A stretch of 64,000 bases of DNA from Glycomyces amatae (lineage in GTDB: Bacteria; Actinomycetota; Actinomycetes; Mycobacteriales; Micromonosporaceae), in contig NZ_JAJLQZ010000005.1 in the NCBI RefSeq assembly GCF_020991375.1, forward strand, positions 62,001-126,000, given 5' to 3'. The translations under genes were made by a program, and so were the position numbers. Positions 44,078-52,484 of this stretch are shown here, one piece after another (position 1 is the first letter of the stretch; every line of letters starts with the position of its first letter). The notes beneath the pieces were generated by a model. It was not told the origin of the DNA. It saw only the letters and a program-made list of their open reading frames with translations, and did no database searches.

Positions 44078-44659
44078 ATGCCAGAGGGACTTCGGGAGCG
44101 GACGCGCCGAGCCGTGCGCGCCGAACTGGCCGCGATCGCACTGGACCTGTTCGCCGAGCGCGGGTTCGAGGACACGACCGTCGAGGAGATCGCCCGCGCG
44201 GCCGGGCTCACCAAGCGGAGCTTCTTCCGGTACTTCCCGGCCAAGGAGGACGCGGTCTTCGAAGGCATCGACGTCACCGGCGACCAGGTCGTCCGGGACC
44301 TCCTGGCGCGACCGGCCGACGAGGCCCCCTGGCAGTCGCTGCGCGCCGTGCTCTCGGAATCGGAGCGGCAGATCCACGCCTCCGGCCAGGCGGTGGCCGG
44401 CCTCAAGCTGATCGAGTCGACGCCGTCGCTGCGCGCCCGCGTCCACGAGAAGCGGTCCCGGTGGCGCCAGCAGGTCAGCCGAGCCCTGCGCGACCGGCCC
44501 GGCGCCGACCTCGACGCGTTCACCGCAGACCTGCTCACCAACGCCGCCACCGCCGCACTGGACACCGCGTCGCAGGCATGGCTGCGCTCCGACGGCACCG
44601 CCGACCGCGCCGCGCTGCTCGACCGCGCCTTCGACCTCCTGCAGCCGACGACGGCCTGA
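44078..44659 (+). CDS. TetR-family transcriptional repressor
   Basis: A 193-residue regulator. The N-terminal helix-turn-helix LFAERGFEDTTVEEIARAAGL-TKRSFFRYFPAKEDAVF is typical of TetR, and the C-terminal helical domain is divergent and would bind an unknown ligand. It represses itself and the divergent SDR through the palindrome at 44045-44059. TAGACT lies 7 nt before the ATG. Confidence 0.93.
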   Translation: MPEGLRERTRRAVRAELAAIALDLFAERGFEDTTVEEIARAAGLTKRSFFRYFPAKEDAVFEGIDVTGDQVVRDLLARPADEAPWQSLRAVLSESERQIHASGQAVAGLKLIESTPSLRARVHEKRSRWRQQVSRALRDRPGADLDAFTADLLTNAATAALDTASQAWLRSDGTADRAALLDRAFDLLQPTTA

Positions 44660-44745
44660 CCCACGCCCCCTCACCACTCCAGTTCCCGCGGACTCCCGCG
44701 GCCAAAGCCCTGAACCGGCGACGGGACGAGCCTTAGGAGGGCGCC

Positions 44746-45091
44746 ATGCACTTCGCGATCGAACTGTTCCTCGACGAGCAAGCCGATCGCCGGGTCAGGC
44801 GGATCTGGGCCGCCCTCGACCGGGAAGGCGTTCGATCCCTCGGCCCGGCTGCTCGACCTGCACAGAGAGGTCGACCGGGCGATCGAGCCCATCGTGGACG
44901 GCGTCTGGCCCTACTACCGGCCCGGCGCCCTCCTGCCGCACTGCACTCTCGCGATGAAGGTCGCCGAGCCGGGCAGGGCGCTCGAGATCGCGGCGGGCTT
45001 CGAGCTCCCGATCATGGCGCGGGTCGCAAGCGCCCACCTCGTTGCGGTGCCGGGAGGACGGCTAGCGGCACGGTTGGACGCCGAGGCGTGA
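44746..45091 (+). pseudogene. 2'-5' RNA ligase-family pseudogene
   Basis: The first frame reads MHFAIELFLDEQADRRVRRI and stops matching after GVRSLG. A shifted frame continues with LDLHREVDRAIEPIVDGVW and LLPHCTLAMKV, then the C-terminal VPGGRLA end. Two-histidine phosphoesterases need two H-x-T/S-x motifs; only the second (HCTL) is left. The first, with about 50-60 residues around it, is deleted at the frame change. The remaining AGGAGG and ATG may still start translation, but the enzyme cannot be functional. Confidence 0.72.
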
Positions 45092-45744
45092 GGCGTCGAG
45101 GACGGCATCCCGAACAGCCCGAGCGCGAACGCCCGTTTTCCGACCGCGTCACGGCGTAACCGGTGACTCCGGCATTCGCCCGCGCCCCGGGCTCCGCGCG
45201 CATCGGCGGCTTTCGGGGACCAGACGCCGAACCACTGCTCGGCGCCCCACTCCTCGAACCGCTCCACCTCGGTGAACCCCAGCTTCGCCGCCAGGCGCAA
45301 CGAGCGCTCGTTGGCGGTCTGCGTCGTGAGCACCACCGGCTCGCCGGGCAGCGCTCGGGCACACCACTCGAGTGCCGCCGCGCACGCCTCGGCAGCGTAC
45401 CCGCGCCCCCACGCCTGCGGCAGGAACATGTAGCCGAGCTCAGCCTCCGAGGCCGCCGGGCGGACGTGGACCGGATGATCGGGGTCGCGGCGGTCGAGCG
45501 TGACGATCCCGATCATCGCCCCGCCGAGATCGACCACGAAAAGGCCGGGGCGCCGCTTAGGGGTTTCGGGCACCGCGCGCTCGAACTCCTCACGCGGCCG
45601 AGGACCACCGATGTAAGCGCCCACCTCCGGCGAGGTGAACAGCTCGATGATCGCCGCCCGGTCCCCGACCTCGGGCTCGCGGAGCACGAGCCGCTCGGTC
45701 GTGATCGGACGGGGCGGCCAGTCGACAGATCCGAGTTCAGGCAT
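44914..45744 (-). CDS. GNAT-family N-acetyltransferase with an anomalous C-terminal tail
   Basis: Residues 1 to about 180 are a RimJ-type GNAT domain: ITTERLVLREPEVGDRAAII at the start, YMFLPQAWGRGYAAEA with the acetyl-CoA loop (Q-x-W-G-R-G-Y-A), and LTTQTANERSLRLAAKLGF. It acetylates an amino group of an unknown substrate. The frame then runs about 95 more residues antisense to the 2'-5' ligase remnant, with no domain character; the normal stop was probably lost when that region decayed. TAGGTT lies 7 nt before the ATG at 45744. Confidence 0.8.
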   Translation of the reverse strand: MPELGSVDWPPRPITTERLVLREPEVGDRAAIIELFTSPEVGAYIGGPRPREEFERAVPETPKRRPGLFVVDLGGAMIGIVTLDRRDPDHPVHVRPAASEAELGYMFLPQAWGRGYAAEACAAALEWCARALPGEPVVLTTQTANERSLRLAAKLGFTEVERFEEWGAEQWFGVWSPKAADARGARGAGECRSHRLRRDAVGKRAFALGLFGMPSSTPHASASNRAASRPPGTATRWALATRAMIGSSKPAAISSALPGSATFIARVQCGRRAPGR

Positions 45745-45950
45745 GGCAGACAACCTATCGCGGCCGTGAAAGCGAGAAAGGTCGGAGCGCGCCCACTCGG
45801 CGGCTTGGCCGGTCCAGGGCAAGGCGCGCTGGTGGCTGCGGGGCGTGAGGGCCGGTCGGCGAAGCACCGGTGAAGGGACGCGGGTGCACCGCCGAAGCCG
45901 TAAGCGCCGGTCTCCCCGGTCCCGCCTCGTGTTCGGCGGCGCGCCGGTGT

Positions 45951-46484
45951 TCAGCGGGTGAGCGCGGAGACCAGCGCCAGGACCGCCGAGACGAGGAGGA
46001 CCGGGCCCGTGGTCGCGCCCACGACCGCGCTCACCGTCAGGGACTTGGCCCGCGCGACGAAGACCGATGCGATCGAGGCGACCGTGACCAGCGCGGCCGT
46101 GACGTGCAGTGCCGGGATCTCGAAGACCACCGCCACCGGGAACAGGTGCACCCCCACCACGAACGCGATCCACGCCGACATCAGGTCGGCGCGCCTGCGC
46201 CAGGCCAGCAGGCCCGCCCCGAGCCCGGCGGCGGCGAACTCGACGCCCACGATGACGCCGAAGACCGGCCCGGTGCTCTCGTCGATGACCGACCCGTCCG
46301 ACCAGTGCCGCCACACCAGCAGACCGCCCGCCACCGCCGTCAGCCCGCTGAGGACCGAGCCGATCCGCAAGGGCCACAACCAGGAGGTGGGCGGCTTCTC
46401 CTGCGCCCAGCCGAACCAGGACATGGCGAAGAAGCCGAAGACGGCCGCGATCCCGGCGGCGTCGCGAAGATGTTCGGGGCTCAC
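45951..46484 (-). CDS. Five-helix membrane protein, function unknown
   Basis: 177 residues with five hydrophobic helices: AAGIAAVFGFFAMSWFGWAQ, the SVLSGLTAVAGGLLVW region, VFGVIVGVEFAAAGLGAGLL, WIAFVVGVHLFPVAVVFEIP and the C-terminal VGATTGPVLLVSAVLALVSA. Similar small integral membrane proteins are common in actinomycetes without known function. The GTG at 46484 is the first start of the frame with the complete first helix. It diverges from the LRR-Roc-COR gene, 263 bp apart. Confidence 0.72.
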   Translation of the reverse strand: MSPEHLRDAAGIAAVFGFFAMSWFGWAQEKPPTSWLWPLRIGSVLSGLTAVAGGLLVWRHWSDGSVIDESTGPVFGVIVGVEFAAAGLGAGLLAWRRRADLMSAWIAFVVGVHLFPVAVVFEIPALHVTAALVTVASIASVFVARAKSLTVSAVVGATTGPVLLVSAVLALVSALTR

Positions 46485-46702
46485 AAGCGGGTACCGATCT
46501 ACGTGGGGGTAGCGGAAGGGCGGCCTGCGCGAGCAGTGCCGTCCTGTGGAGTGCGAGCCTATCCGGCGCGCGCTTCGGCGCCGCGAGTTCCTCGGGGGCC
46601 GTTGTCACCGTGCCCGGCGCCGAGGCGGCGACCGTCGCTCGGACGCGTTGCGGCCCTGCACGGAAGCAGTACTGGAGGACTGCTCCGGAACCGCCGCTGC
46701 CT

Positions 46703-46726
46703 TACGATGGGGGCTCATCCCATCGT
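46703..46726 (+). promoter_or_regulatory. Hairpin and -10-like element in the leader of the Roco gene
   Basis: ACGATGGG (46704-46711) and CCCATCGT (46719-46726) form an 8-bp perfect stem 22 nt before the ATG. TACGAT (46703-46708) at its left arm could be a -10 element, which would make the palindrome an operator rather than an RNA structure. Confidence 0.4.
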
Positions 46727-46747
46727 CTTCAGGAAGCGCGGCCGCAC

Positions 46748-49700
46748 ATGCTCGACGAGGCTGAACGTCGTATCCGGGAAGCGAAGCGCACCGGCCTGAC
46801 CGAACTCGACCTGTCCGGCCTCGACCTCGAAGCGCTCCCCGAGGAGCTCGGCGACCTCACCGCTCTCCGCGTGCTCAACCTCCAATCGAACGATCTGCGG
46901 GCACTGCCGGAGTGGATCGGGAACCTGCGCGCATTGACCAGTCTCGACTTGATGGGCAACGACCTCACGGCGGTGCCCGACTCGATCGGGAACCTGGCCG
47001 CGCTCACCGGCCTCGACCTCAAGGACAACCGGTTGACCGTGTTGCCGGAGTCGATCGGGAACCTGGCCGCGCTCACCGAACTCGACCTCCACAGCAACCG
47101 GCTGGCCGTGCTGCCCGACTCGATCGGGAACCTGGCCGCGCTCACCGAACTCGACTTGATGGACAACGACCTCGCAGCGGTGCCCGACTCGATCGGGAAC
47201 CTGCGCGCGTTGACCAACCTCGACTTGATGGACAACGACCTCACCGAGCTCCCGGAGTCGATCGGGAACCTGACGGCCCTCGCCTCCCTCGACCTCAGGG
47301 ACAACCGGTTGGCCGTGCTGCCCGACTCGATCGGGAACCTGGCCGCGCTCACCGAGCTCTATCTGGGCGGCAATCGCCTCACCGAGCTTCCGGGGGCGAT
47401 CGGGAACCTGACTGCGCTCACCGAACTCGACCTGGACGGCGATCGCCTCACCGAGCTTCCGGGGGCGATCGGCGACCTCACCGCCCTCACCCGGCTGGTG
47501 ATCAGGGAAAACCGTCTCACCGCGCTGCCGGAGTCGATCGGGAACCTCACTGCCCTGACCGAACTCGACCTCCACGGCAACAGGTTCACTGAGGTGCCCG
47601 AATGGATCGGGAACCTCACCGCCCTCACCGGGCTCGCCCTCGACGGCCACGGCTTGACGACGCTGCCCGAATGGATCGGGAACCTCACCGCCCTCACCGA
47701 GCTCAACCTTCACGACAACAGACTCACCGCGGTGCCCGAGTCGATCGCGAACCTGGTGGCCCTGGAACACCTGGACCTGGGAGGCAACGACCTCAAGGCG
47801 CTGCCGGAATGGATCGGGAATCTCACCGCGCTGACCGGACTGGTTCTTCGCGACAACCGCCTCACCTCGTTGCCGGAGTCGATCGGGAACCTCACCGCAC
47901 TGGTCGGCCTCGATCTCCGCGACAACCGCCTCACCGCGCTGCCGGAGTCGATCGGGAACCTCACCGCCCTCACCGAACTCGACCTCCACGACCACCGCCT
48001 CACCGAGCTGCCGGAGTCGATCGGGAACCTCACCGCCCTCACCGAACTCGATTTGAGCGGCAACCGCCTTGCCTCCCTGCCCGATTCGCTGGGGAACCTC
48101 ACCGGACTCCTCCAGCTCAAACTCAGGGAAAACGACCTGGAGACACTGCCGGAGTCGATCGGGAACCTGGCCGCGCTCACCGAACTCGATCTCAAGGAGA
48201 ACAGTCTGGCCGCCCTGCCGGAGACGATCTGCCGACTGACCTCGCTGACGAAACTCGTCCTCTGGGACAACCGCCTCACGTCGCTGCCGGAGTCGATCGG
48301 CGACCTCGTCGCCCTCACCGAACTCGACCTCGATGAGAATCGGCTCACCGCGCTGCCGGAGACGCTCGGCGGCCTTACCGCGCTCGTTGAACTCCAACTC
48401 GCGAACAACCGCCTCACCGCCCTGCCCGAGTCGATCGGGGACCTCACCGCCCTCACCCGGCTCAACCTGGGCAACAACCGCCTCACCGCGCTGCCCGAGT
48501 CGATCGGGGACCTCACCGCGCTGGCCCAACTCGACCTTTGGGACAACCGCCTCACCGCCCTGCCGGAGTCGATCGGGAACCTCGCCGCACTCACCGAACT
48601 CGACCTCGACGACAACCGCCTGGTCATGCTCTCCGAACGACTGGCCCTGATCCCAGGCCTTGCGAAGGTCTCCGTCGATGACAACCCCCTCCCTCCGGAG
48701 GTCAAGGCCGCCGAAGCCGTCGGTCCCGAAGGCCTCATGGCGTTCCTGAAAGAGGTCCTCAACGAAGGAGTCGCGGTCCGCGAGGCGAAGCTCGTGCTCG
48801 TCGGCGAGGGCGAGGTCGGCAAGAGCACGCTCCTGAGCGCCATGCTCGGCGAGCGGTTCGACCCCGACCGCTCCTCGACCCACGGGATCGAGGTCAAGTC
48901 CCTGCCACTGGCCCAGGGCACCCCCGACGAATGCGTCCTCAACACCTGGGACTTCGGCGGCCAGCCGACCTACCGGCCCACCCACCAGCTCTTCTTCACC
49001 GCGCCCGCCGTCTACCTGGTCGTCTGGAAGCCCCGCCACGGCCCCGGACCCGACCTCGTCAACGAGTGGATCGAGCTGGTCCGCCGCCGCGCCGGCGACG
49101 AGGTCCGCATCCACGTCGTCGCGACCCACGGCGGCCCCAAGGACCGCTTCGCCCACATCGACGAAGCCGGTATCCGCCGTCTGCACGGCGACACCATCGC
49201 CGGCTTCCACCACGTCGACAGCAGCACCGGCGCCGGAATCGAGGAGCTCAAGACCGCCGTCCAGCGGACGGCCGCCGCGCTCCCGCACTTCACCAGGAGG
49301 CTTCCGGCGAGCTGGCTCCGGTTCCAGGCCGAGCTGCGCACGACCGGCGAGCCCTATCTGGACTATCCGGAGTACCTGCGCCGCGCCGAGGCGCACGGCA
49401 TCGCCGAAGTCTCCGCGAAGACCCTCGCCGGCGTGGCCACCGACCTGGGCTACTGGTGCTACTACCCGCACATCCCCGGCCTCGACCAGGTCGTCGTCCT
49501 CAAGGGCGACTGGCTCAGCACCGCGGTCAGCCTGGTCATGGAGGACCCGCGGACCATCGAGGACCACGGCCTCATCGAGCACGCCCGCCTCAACGCCGTC
49601 TGGGACGACCCGACCAACCCGCCGCACCTGCGCTACCCGCCGAAGGTCCACCGGATCCTGCTGCGGCTCATGGAGGAGTACGAGATCTCCTACCGCGTGA

Positions 49701-51034
49701 GCGACGAGGGCGGCGACCGCCCGCCCACCAGCCTGGTCGCGCAGCTGGTCGACTCCCGGACGCCGGACCTGGCACCGTGGGAGGAGTACCACCCCGGCCT
49801 GCCCGTCCAGACGCGGATCTGCCGGTTCAGCGACGCCTCGGACAACTTCCACATCCCCGAAGGCCTCGTCTACCGCCTCATCGTGCGCCTGCACCGGTTC
49901 TCCCTGGGCCGCGCGGACCACGCCCAGAGCCTGCACTGGACCGGCGGCCTCGTCGCCGACCACGGCCTCCACGGCCGGGCGCTGATCGAGCTGGGCCGCA
50001 ACCAGGTCGCCGTCACGGTCAAGGCGGCGTTCCCGCTGTACCTCCTCAACCTGATCGTCGAGGACATCGAGGCGCACGTCCGCGAGTTCTGGCAGGGGGT
50101 GAAGGTGCACAACCTCGTCGGCTGCGGCGACTCCTGCGTCGACCCGGGGCGCTCCCGGCGGGGCCGGTGGGAGCTCGAGCGCCTCATCAACCGGCGGCTG
50201 AAGGGCAAAGCCGAGATCACCTGCCCCGCCTGCGACGAGGACGCCTCGATCGACGTGCTCATGAACGGCGTCTCGGCGTCGTCGAACCCCGCCGACCGGA
50301 TGGGGGAGGCCGTCAGCGAGACGCTCGACGCGAAGTTCGCCGCACTGCTCGACCGGATCCACGGGGAGGGCGTCCTCACCCGGGCGACCATCGGCAGCGA
50401 GGCCACGCGCGTGATCTCCCGCGGGGAGTCCTATCTCCAGGACATCCTCAAGGCCCTCAACGACGAGGCCGCGCACGGGCCCCGCCTGTTCACGCTCGAG
50501 AACGTCCGCCAGGCGAACTCGCTGAACCCGGCGTTCGTCGAGTACCGGGCGGTGCTGTGGTGCGAGTACTCGCGCAAGCCGCTGCGGACGCTGAACGACG
50601 ATCCCGGCAGCGGGGTCTACCGGATCAGCGTGCCGCGGGAGTGGCTCGTCAAGGCCGCCCCCTGGATCAAGGCCGTGGGGCGCCTGCTGCGCGCCATGCT
50701 CCCGGTCGCGCTCGACGGCATGAAGCTCGACCTCGGCGACGACCAGTGGAAGGCCCTCGAAGAGCAGGCGAACCTCACGCGCGCCGCGATCGGCGGCACC
50801 GCCGAGACCGCGGAACTCCTCGCCGACCACGTCCGCACCGACCAGCGCCTGCGCGACGACGACCCGCCGGGCGAGCAGCTGCGGACCCTGCACGCGCTCC
50901 TGCGGGAGCAGGACCCCGACTTCGGCGGCCTGGTGCGGGTGCTCGACCGCGGCCGGTTCCTGTGGGTCCACCCGCGGTACGTCGACCGCTTCAACCCCGG
51001 CCTGCCGGAGATGGGCGGCCCCGGCGAGCGCTGA
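46748..51034 (+). CDS. LRR-Roc-COR (Roco) GTPase
   Basis: 1428 residues. A short basic helix (1-16) is followed by 27 leucine-rich repeats of exactly 23 residues (17-637; typical unit LTELDLxxNRLTALPESIGNLTA in parts) and a capping unit. A Roc GTPase domain follows: P-loop GEGEVGKST (686-694), switch II DFGGQ (735-739) and ATHGG (792-796) in place of the NKxD-type motif. A COR domain (about 840-1130) is next, with a likely zinc ribbon (C1126, C1130, C1159, C1162). The C-terminal region of about 260 residues ends without a kinase. AGGAAG lies about 12 nt before the ATG; the 46 in-frame codons upstream are not used. Roco proteins dimerise through COR and cycle nucleotides. Bacterial ones have no settled role. 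Confidence 0.93.
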   Translation: MLDEAERRIREAKRTGLTELDLSGLDLEALPEELGDLTALRVLNLQSNDLRALPEWIGNLRALTSLDLMGNDLTAVPDSIGNLAALTGLDLKDNRLTVLPESIGNLAALTELDLHSNRLAVLPDSIGNLAALTELDLMDNDLAAVPDSIGNLRALTNLDLMDNDLTELPESIGNLTALASLDLRDNRLAVLPDSIGNLAALTELYLGGNRLTELPGAIGNLTALTELDLDGDRLTELPGAIGDLTALTRLVIRENRLTALPESIGNLTALTELDLHGNRFTEVPEWIGNLTALTGLALDGHGLTTLPEWIGNLTALTELNLHDNRLTAVPESIANLVALEHLDLGGNDLKALPEWIGNLTALTGLVLRDNRLTSLPESIGNLTALVGLDLRDNRLTALPESIGNLTALTELDLHDHRLTELPESIGNLTALTELDLSGNRLASLPDSLGNLTGLLQLKLRENDLETLPESIGNLAALTELDLKENSLAALPETICRLTSLTKLVLWDNRLTSLPESIGDLVALTELDLDENRLTALPETLGGLTALVELQLANNRLTALPESIGDLTALTRLNLGNNRLTALPESIGDLTALAQLDLWDNRLTALPESIGNLAALTELDLDDNRLVMLSERLALIPGLAKVSVDDNPLPPEVKAAEAVGPEGLMAFLKEVLNEGVAVREAKLVLVGEGEVGKSTLLSAMLGERFDPDRSSTHGIEVKSLPLAQGTPDECVLNTWDFGGQPTYRPTHQLFFTAPAVYLVVWKPRHGPGPDLVNEWIELVRRRAGDEVRIHVVATHGGPKDRFAHIDEAGIRRLHGDTIAGFHHVDSSTGAGIEELKTAVQRTAAALPHFTRRLPASWLRFQAELRTTGEPYLDYPEYLRRAEAHGIAEVSAKTLAGVATDLGYWCYYPHIPGLDQVVVLKGDWLSTAVSLVMEDPRTIEDHGLIEHARLNAVWDDPTNPPHLRYPPKVHRILLRLMEEYEISYRVSDEGGDRPPTSLVAQLVDSRTPDLAPWEEYHPGLPVQTRICRFSDASDNFHIPEGLVYRLIVRLHRFSLGRADHAQSLHWTGGLVADHGLHGRALIELGRNQVAVTVKAAFPLYLLNLIVEDIEAHVREFWQGVKVHNLVGCGDSCVDPGRSRRGRWELERLINRRLKGKAEITCPACDEDASIDVLMNGVSASSNPADRMGEAVSETLDAKFAALLDRIHGEGVLTRATIGSEATRVISRGESYLQDILKALNDEAAHGPRLFTLENVRQANSLNPAFVEYRAVLWCEYSRKPLRTLNDDPGSGVYRISVPREWLVKAAPWIKAVGRLLRAMLPVALDGMKLDLGDDQWKALEEQANLTRAAIGGTAETAELLADHVRTDQRLRDDDPPGEQLRTLHALLREQDPDFGGLVRVLDRGRFLWVHPRYVDRFNPGLPEMGGPGER
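46796..48658 (+). repeat. 27 tandem 69-bp units encoding leucine-rich repeats
   Basis: The LRR part of the Roco gene consists of 27 units of exactly 69 bp without a length change. Many share long identical blocks such as GAGTCGATCGGGAACCTCAC and CTCACCGAACTCGACCT. Such near-identity favours unequal recombination, so unit number may vary between strains. The antisense of the array is also open by chance. Confidence 0.9.
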
Positions 51035-51038
51035 CCCC

Positions 51039-51060
51039 GGGCGGCGGCCCCGCGCCGCCC
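51039..51060 (+). terminator. Hairpin after the Roco gene
   Basis: GGGCGGCG with CGCCGCCC, 8-bp stem and 6-nt loop, 5 nt past the stop codon. Confidence 0.6.
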
Positions 51061-51172
51061 CGGAGGCCTCGCCCGACGTGTGCGGCCTCGCCCGAAACGG
51101 TCCGGCGACAGTGGATTCGCCTCGCGGCATCTCGTAGTATTGACAGTTCGCCGCCGATGATCGGAGCCTCCC

Positions 51173-51757
51173 TTGATCCGACCGATGACCGGACTCGACC
51201 TCGTCCCCCGCAGGCCCCTCGCGGCGACCTGGCTGGCCCTCGCCGTCGCCGGGGTCTCCCTGGCGTGCGCCGTCGCCGCCTGGGCCGCCGCCTCCCGCGC
51301 CCACGCCGACACCGCCGCCCGCCTGCTCGACCGCGACGACGAGTTCACCCAGTACTACCTGCTGCGACTCGACGAGATCGTGCAGTTCCGGTTCCTGGAC
51401 CTGGCCCTCGCCTACCTCGCCGGCGCGGTCCTCTTCGCCGCCCTCGCCGTGGCGGTCCGCTTCGGCCCCCGCTGGTCGGTCGTGCTCACCGGGACGCTCA
51501 GCGTCGCCGGAGCGCTCATCATCGCCTGGTTCGGCCTCGGCCGCGTACTGGCCGGCGTCCCCATGCTCGGCGAGTGGGGCTACGACGAACTGGCGCCCAT
51601 GCTGATGGAGGGCGCGCCCTCCTGGTTCGGCACCGCCGAGCAGCTGCCGCTGCTGGCGACCTTCGCCGGACTGCCGCTCATCCTCGTGCTCCTGTTCATC
51701 GGCCGCTTCCGGGCCCGGGCGGAGCACGGCGCGGACGGGCCCGAACTGGGCTGGTGA
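51173..51757 (+). CDS. Four-helix membrane protein, function unknown
   Basis: 194 residues with four hydrophobic helices: ATWLALAVAGVSLACAVAAW, LALAYLAGAVLFAALAVAV, VVLTGTLSVAGALIIAWFGL and LLATFAGLPLILVLLFIG. Charged loops include a tyrosine-rich segment (DEFTQYYLLRLDEIVQFRFL). The TTG at 51173 has GGAG 6 nt upstream; the in-frame ATG at 51185 is possible but too far from it. It lies between the Roco and Vat-like genes on the same strand. No family recognised. Confidence 0.7.
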   Translation: MIRPMTGLDLVPRRPLAATWLALAVAGVSLACAVAAWAAASRAHADTAARLLDRDDEFTQYYLLRLDEIVQFRFLDLALAYLAGAVLFAALAVAVRFGPRWSVVLTGTLSVAGALIIAWFGLGRVLAGVPMLGEWGYDELAPMLMEGAPSWFGTAEQLPLLATFAGLPLILVLLFIGRFRARAEHGADGPELGW

Positions 51758-51766
51758 GCCGAAAAG

Positions 51767-51798
51767 CCCGTGCGCCCCACCGCGCGCACGGGTATCGT
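51767..51798 (+). promoter_or_regulatory. Inverted repeat before the vat-vgb pair
   Basis: CCCGTGCGC (51767-51775) and GCGCACGGG (51784-51792) form a 9-bp perfect inverted repeat with an 8-nt centre. It is immediately followed by TATCGT (51793-51798), a possible -10 element 30 nt before the Vat-like ATG. It could be the terminator of the upstream gene, an attenuator, or the operator of the resistance pair. Confidence 0.5.
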
Positions 51799-51827
51799 GC
51801 GTTCCGCCTCCGACGAAAGGAACGCGC

Positions 51828-52484
51828 ATGATCCCCGATCCGGGAGCGCTGCACCCGATGCCCGGCTTCCCCCGAGTGGTCTTCCTGAAGCCGCTCATCG
51901 AGTCCGAGAAGATCGAGGTCGGCGACTACACCTACTACGACGACCCCGACGACGCGACCGCGTTCGAGGAGAAGAACGTCCTCTACGGCTACGGCCCCGA
52001 GAAGCTCGTGATCGGCAGGTACTGCGCGATCGCCACCGGCACCCGCTTCCTCATGGCCGGGGCCGACCACCCGATGGTCGGCGTCTCGACCTTCCCCTTC
52101 GCGATCTTCGGCGGCGACTGGGCCGAGAAGACCCTCGACATCGTCATGAACGTCGACAGCCGCGGCGACACCGTCGTCGGCAACGACGTCTGGTTCGGCT
52201 ACAACACCATGGTCATGCCCGGCGTGACCATCGGCGACGGCGCGATCATCGCCTCGGGCTCCGTGGTCACCGGCGACGTCGCGCCGTACACGATCGTCGG
52301 CGGCAACCCCGCCAAGCCGATCCGCCGCCGCTTCGACGACGCCGGTATCGAGCAGCTGCTGCGCGCCGCCTGGTGGGACTGGCCGGTCGCGCTCGTCACC
52401 GAGCACGCCCGCACGATCATGTCCGGCGCCCCCGCCGACATCGCGGCCGTCGCCGCCGAGCACGGACTGGAGCGATCCTTGTGA
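51828..52484 (+). CDS. Xenobiotic (Vat-like) O-acetyltransferase
   Basis: A 218-residue left-handed beta-helix acetyltransferase of the Vat/CatB group. IEVGDYTYYDDP, then LVIGRYCAIATGTRFLMAG with the conserved ADHPMVGVSTFPF (histidine as general base), then the hexapeptide repeats TVVGNDVWFGYNTMVMPGVT and IGDGAIIASGSVV, and the acetyl-CoA end IVGGNPAKPIRRRF. Family members inactivate streptogramin A or chloramphenicol by acetylation. The gene is coupled to a Vgb-like gene, which argues for streptogramin A as substrate. AAAGGA precedes the ATG at 51828. Confidence 0.9.
   Translation: MIPDPGALHPMPGFPRVVFLKPLIESEKIEVGDYTYYDDPDDATAFEEKNVLYGYGPEKLVIGRYCAIATGTRFLMAGADHPMVGVSTFPFAIFGGDWAEKTLDIVMNVDSRGDTVVGNDVWFGYNTMVMPGVTIGDGAIIASGSVVTGDVAPYTIVGGNPAKPIRRRFDDAGIEQLLRAAWWDWPVALVTEHARTIMSGAPADIAAVAAEHGLERSL

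Noticed and set aside
46715-51898. Antisense open frame of 1727 codons opposite the Roco gene
   Set aside because: The 69-bp periodicity and GC-rich third positions keep the antisense frame open; the product is a low-complexity shadow without domains, and the sense frame has LRR, Roc and COR motifs.
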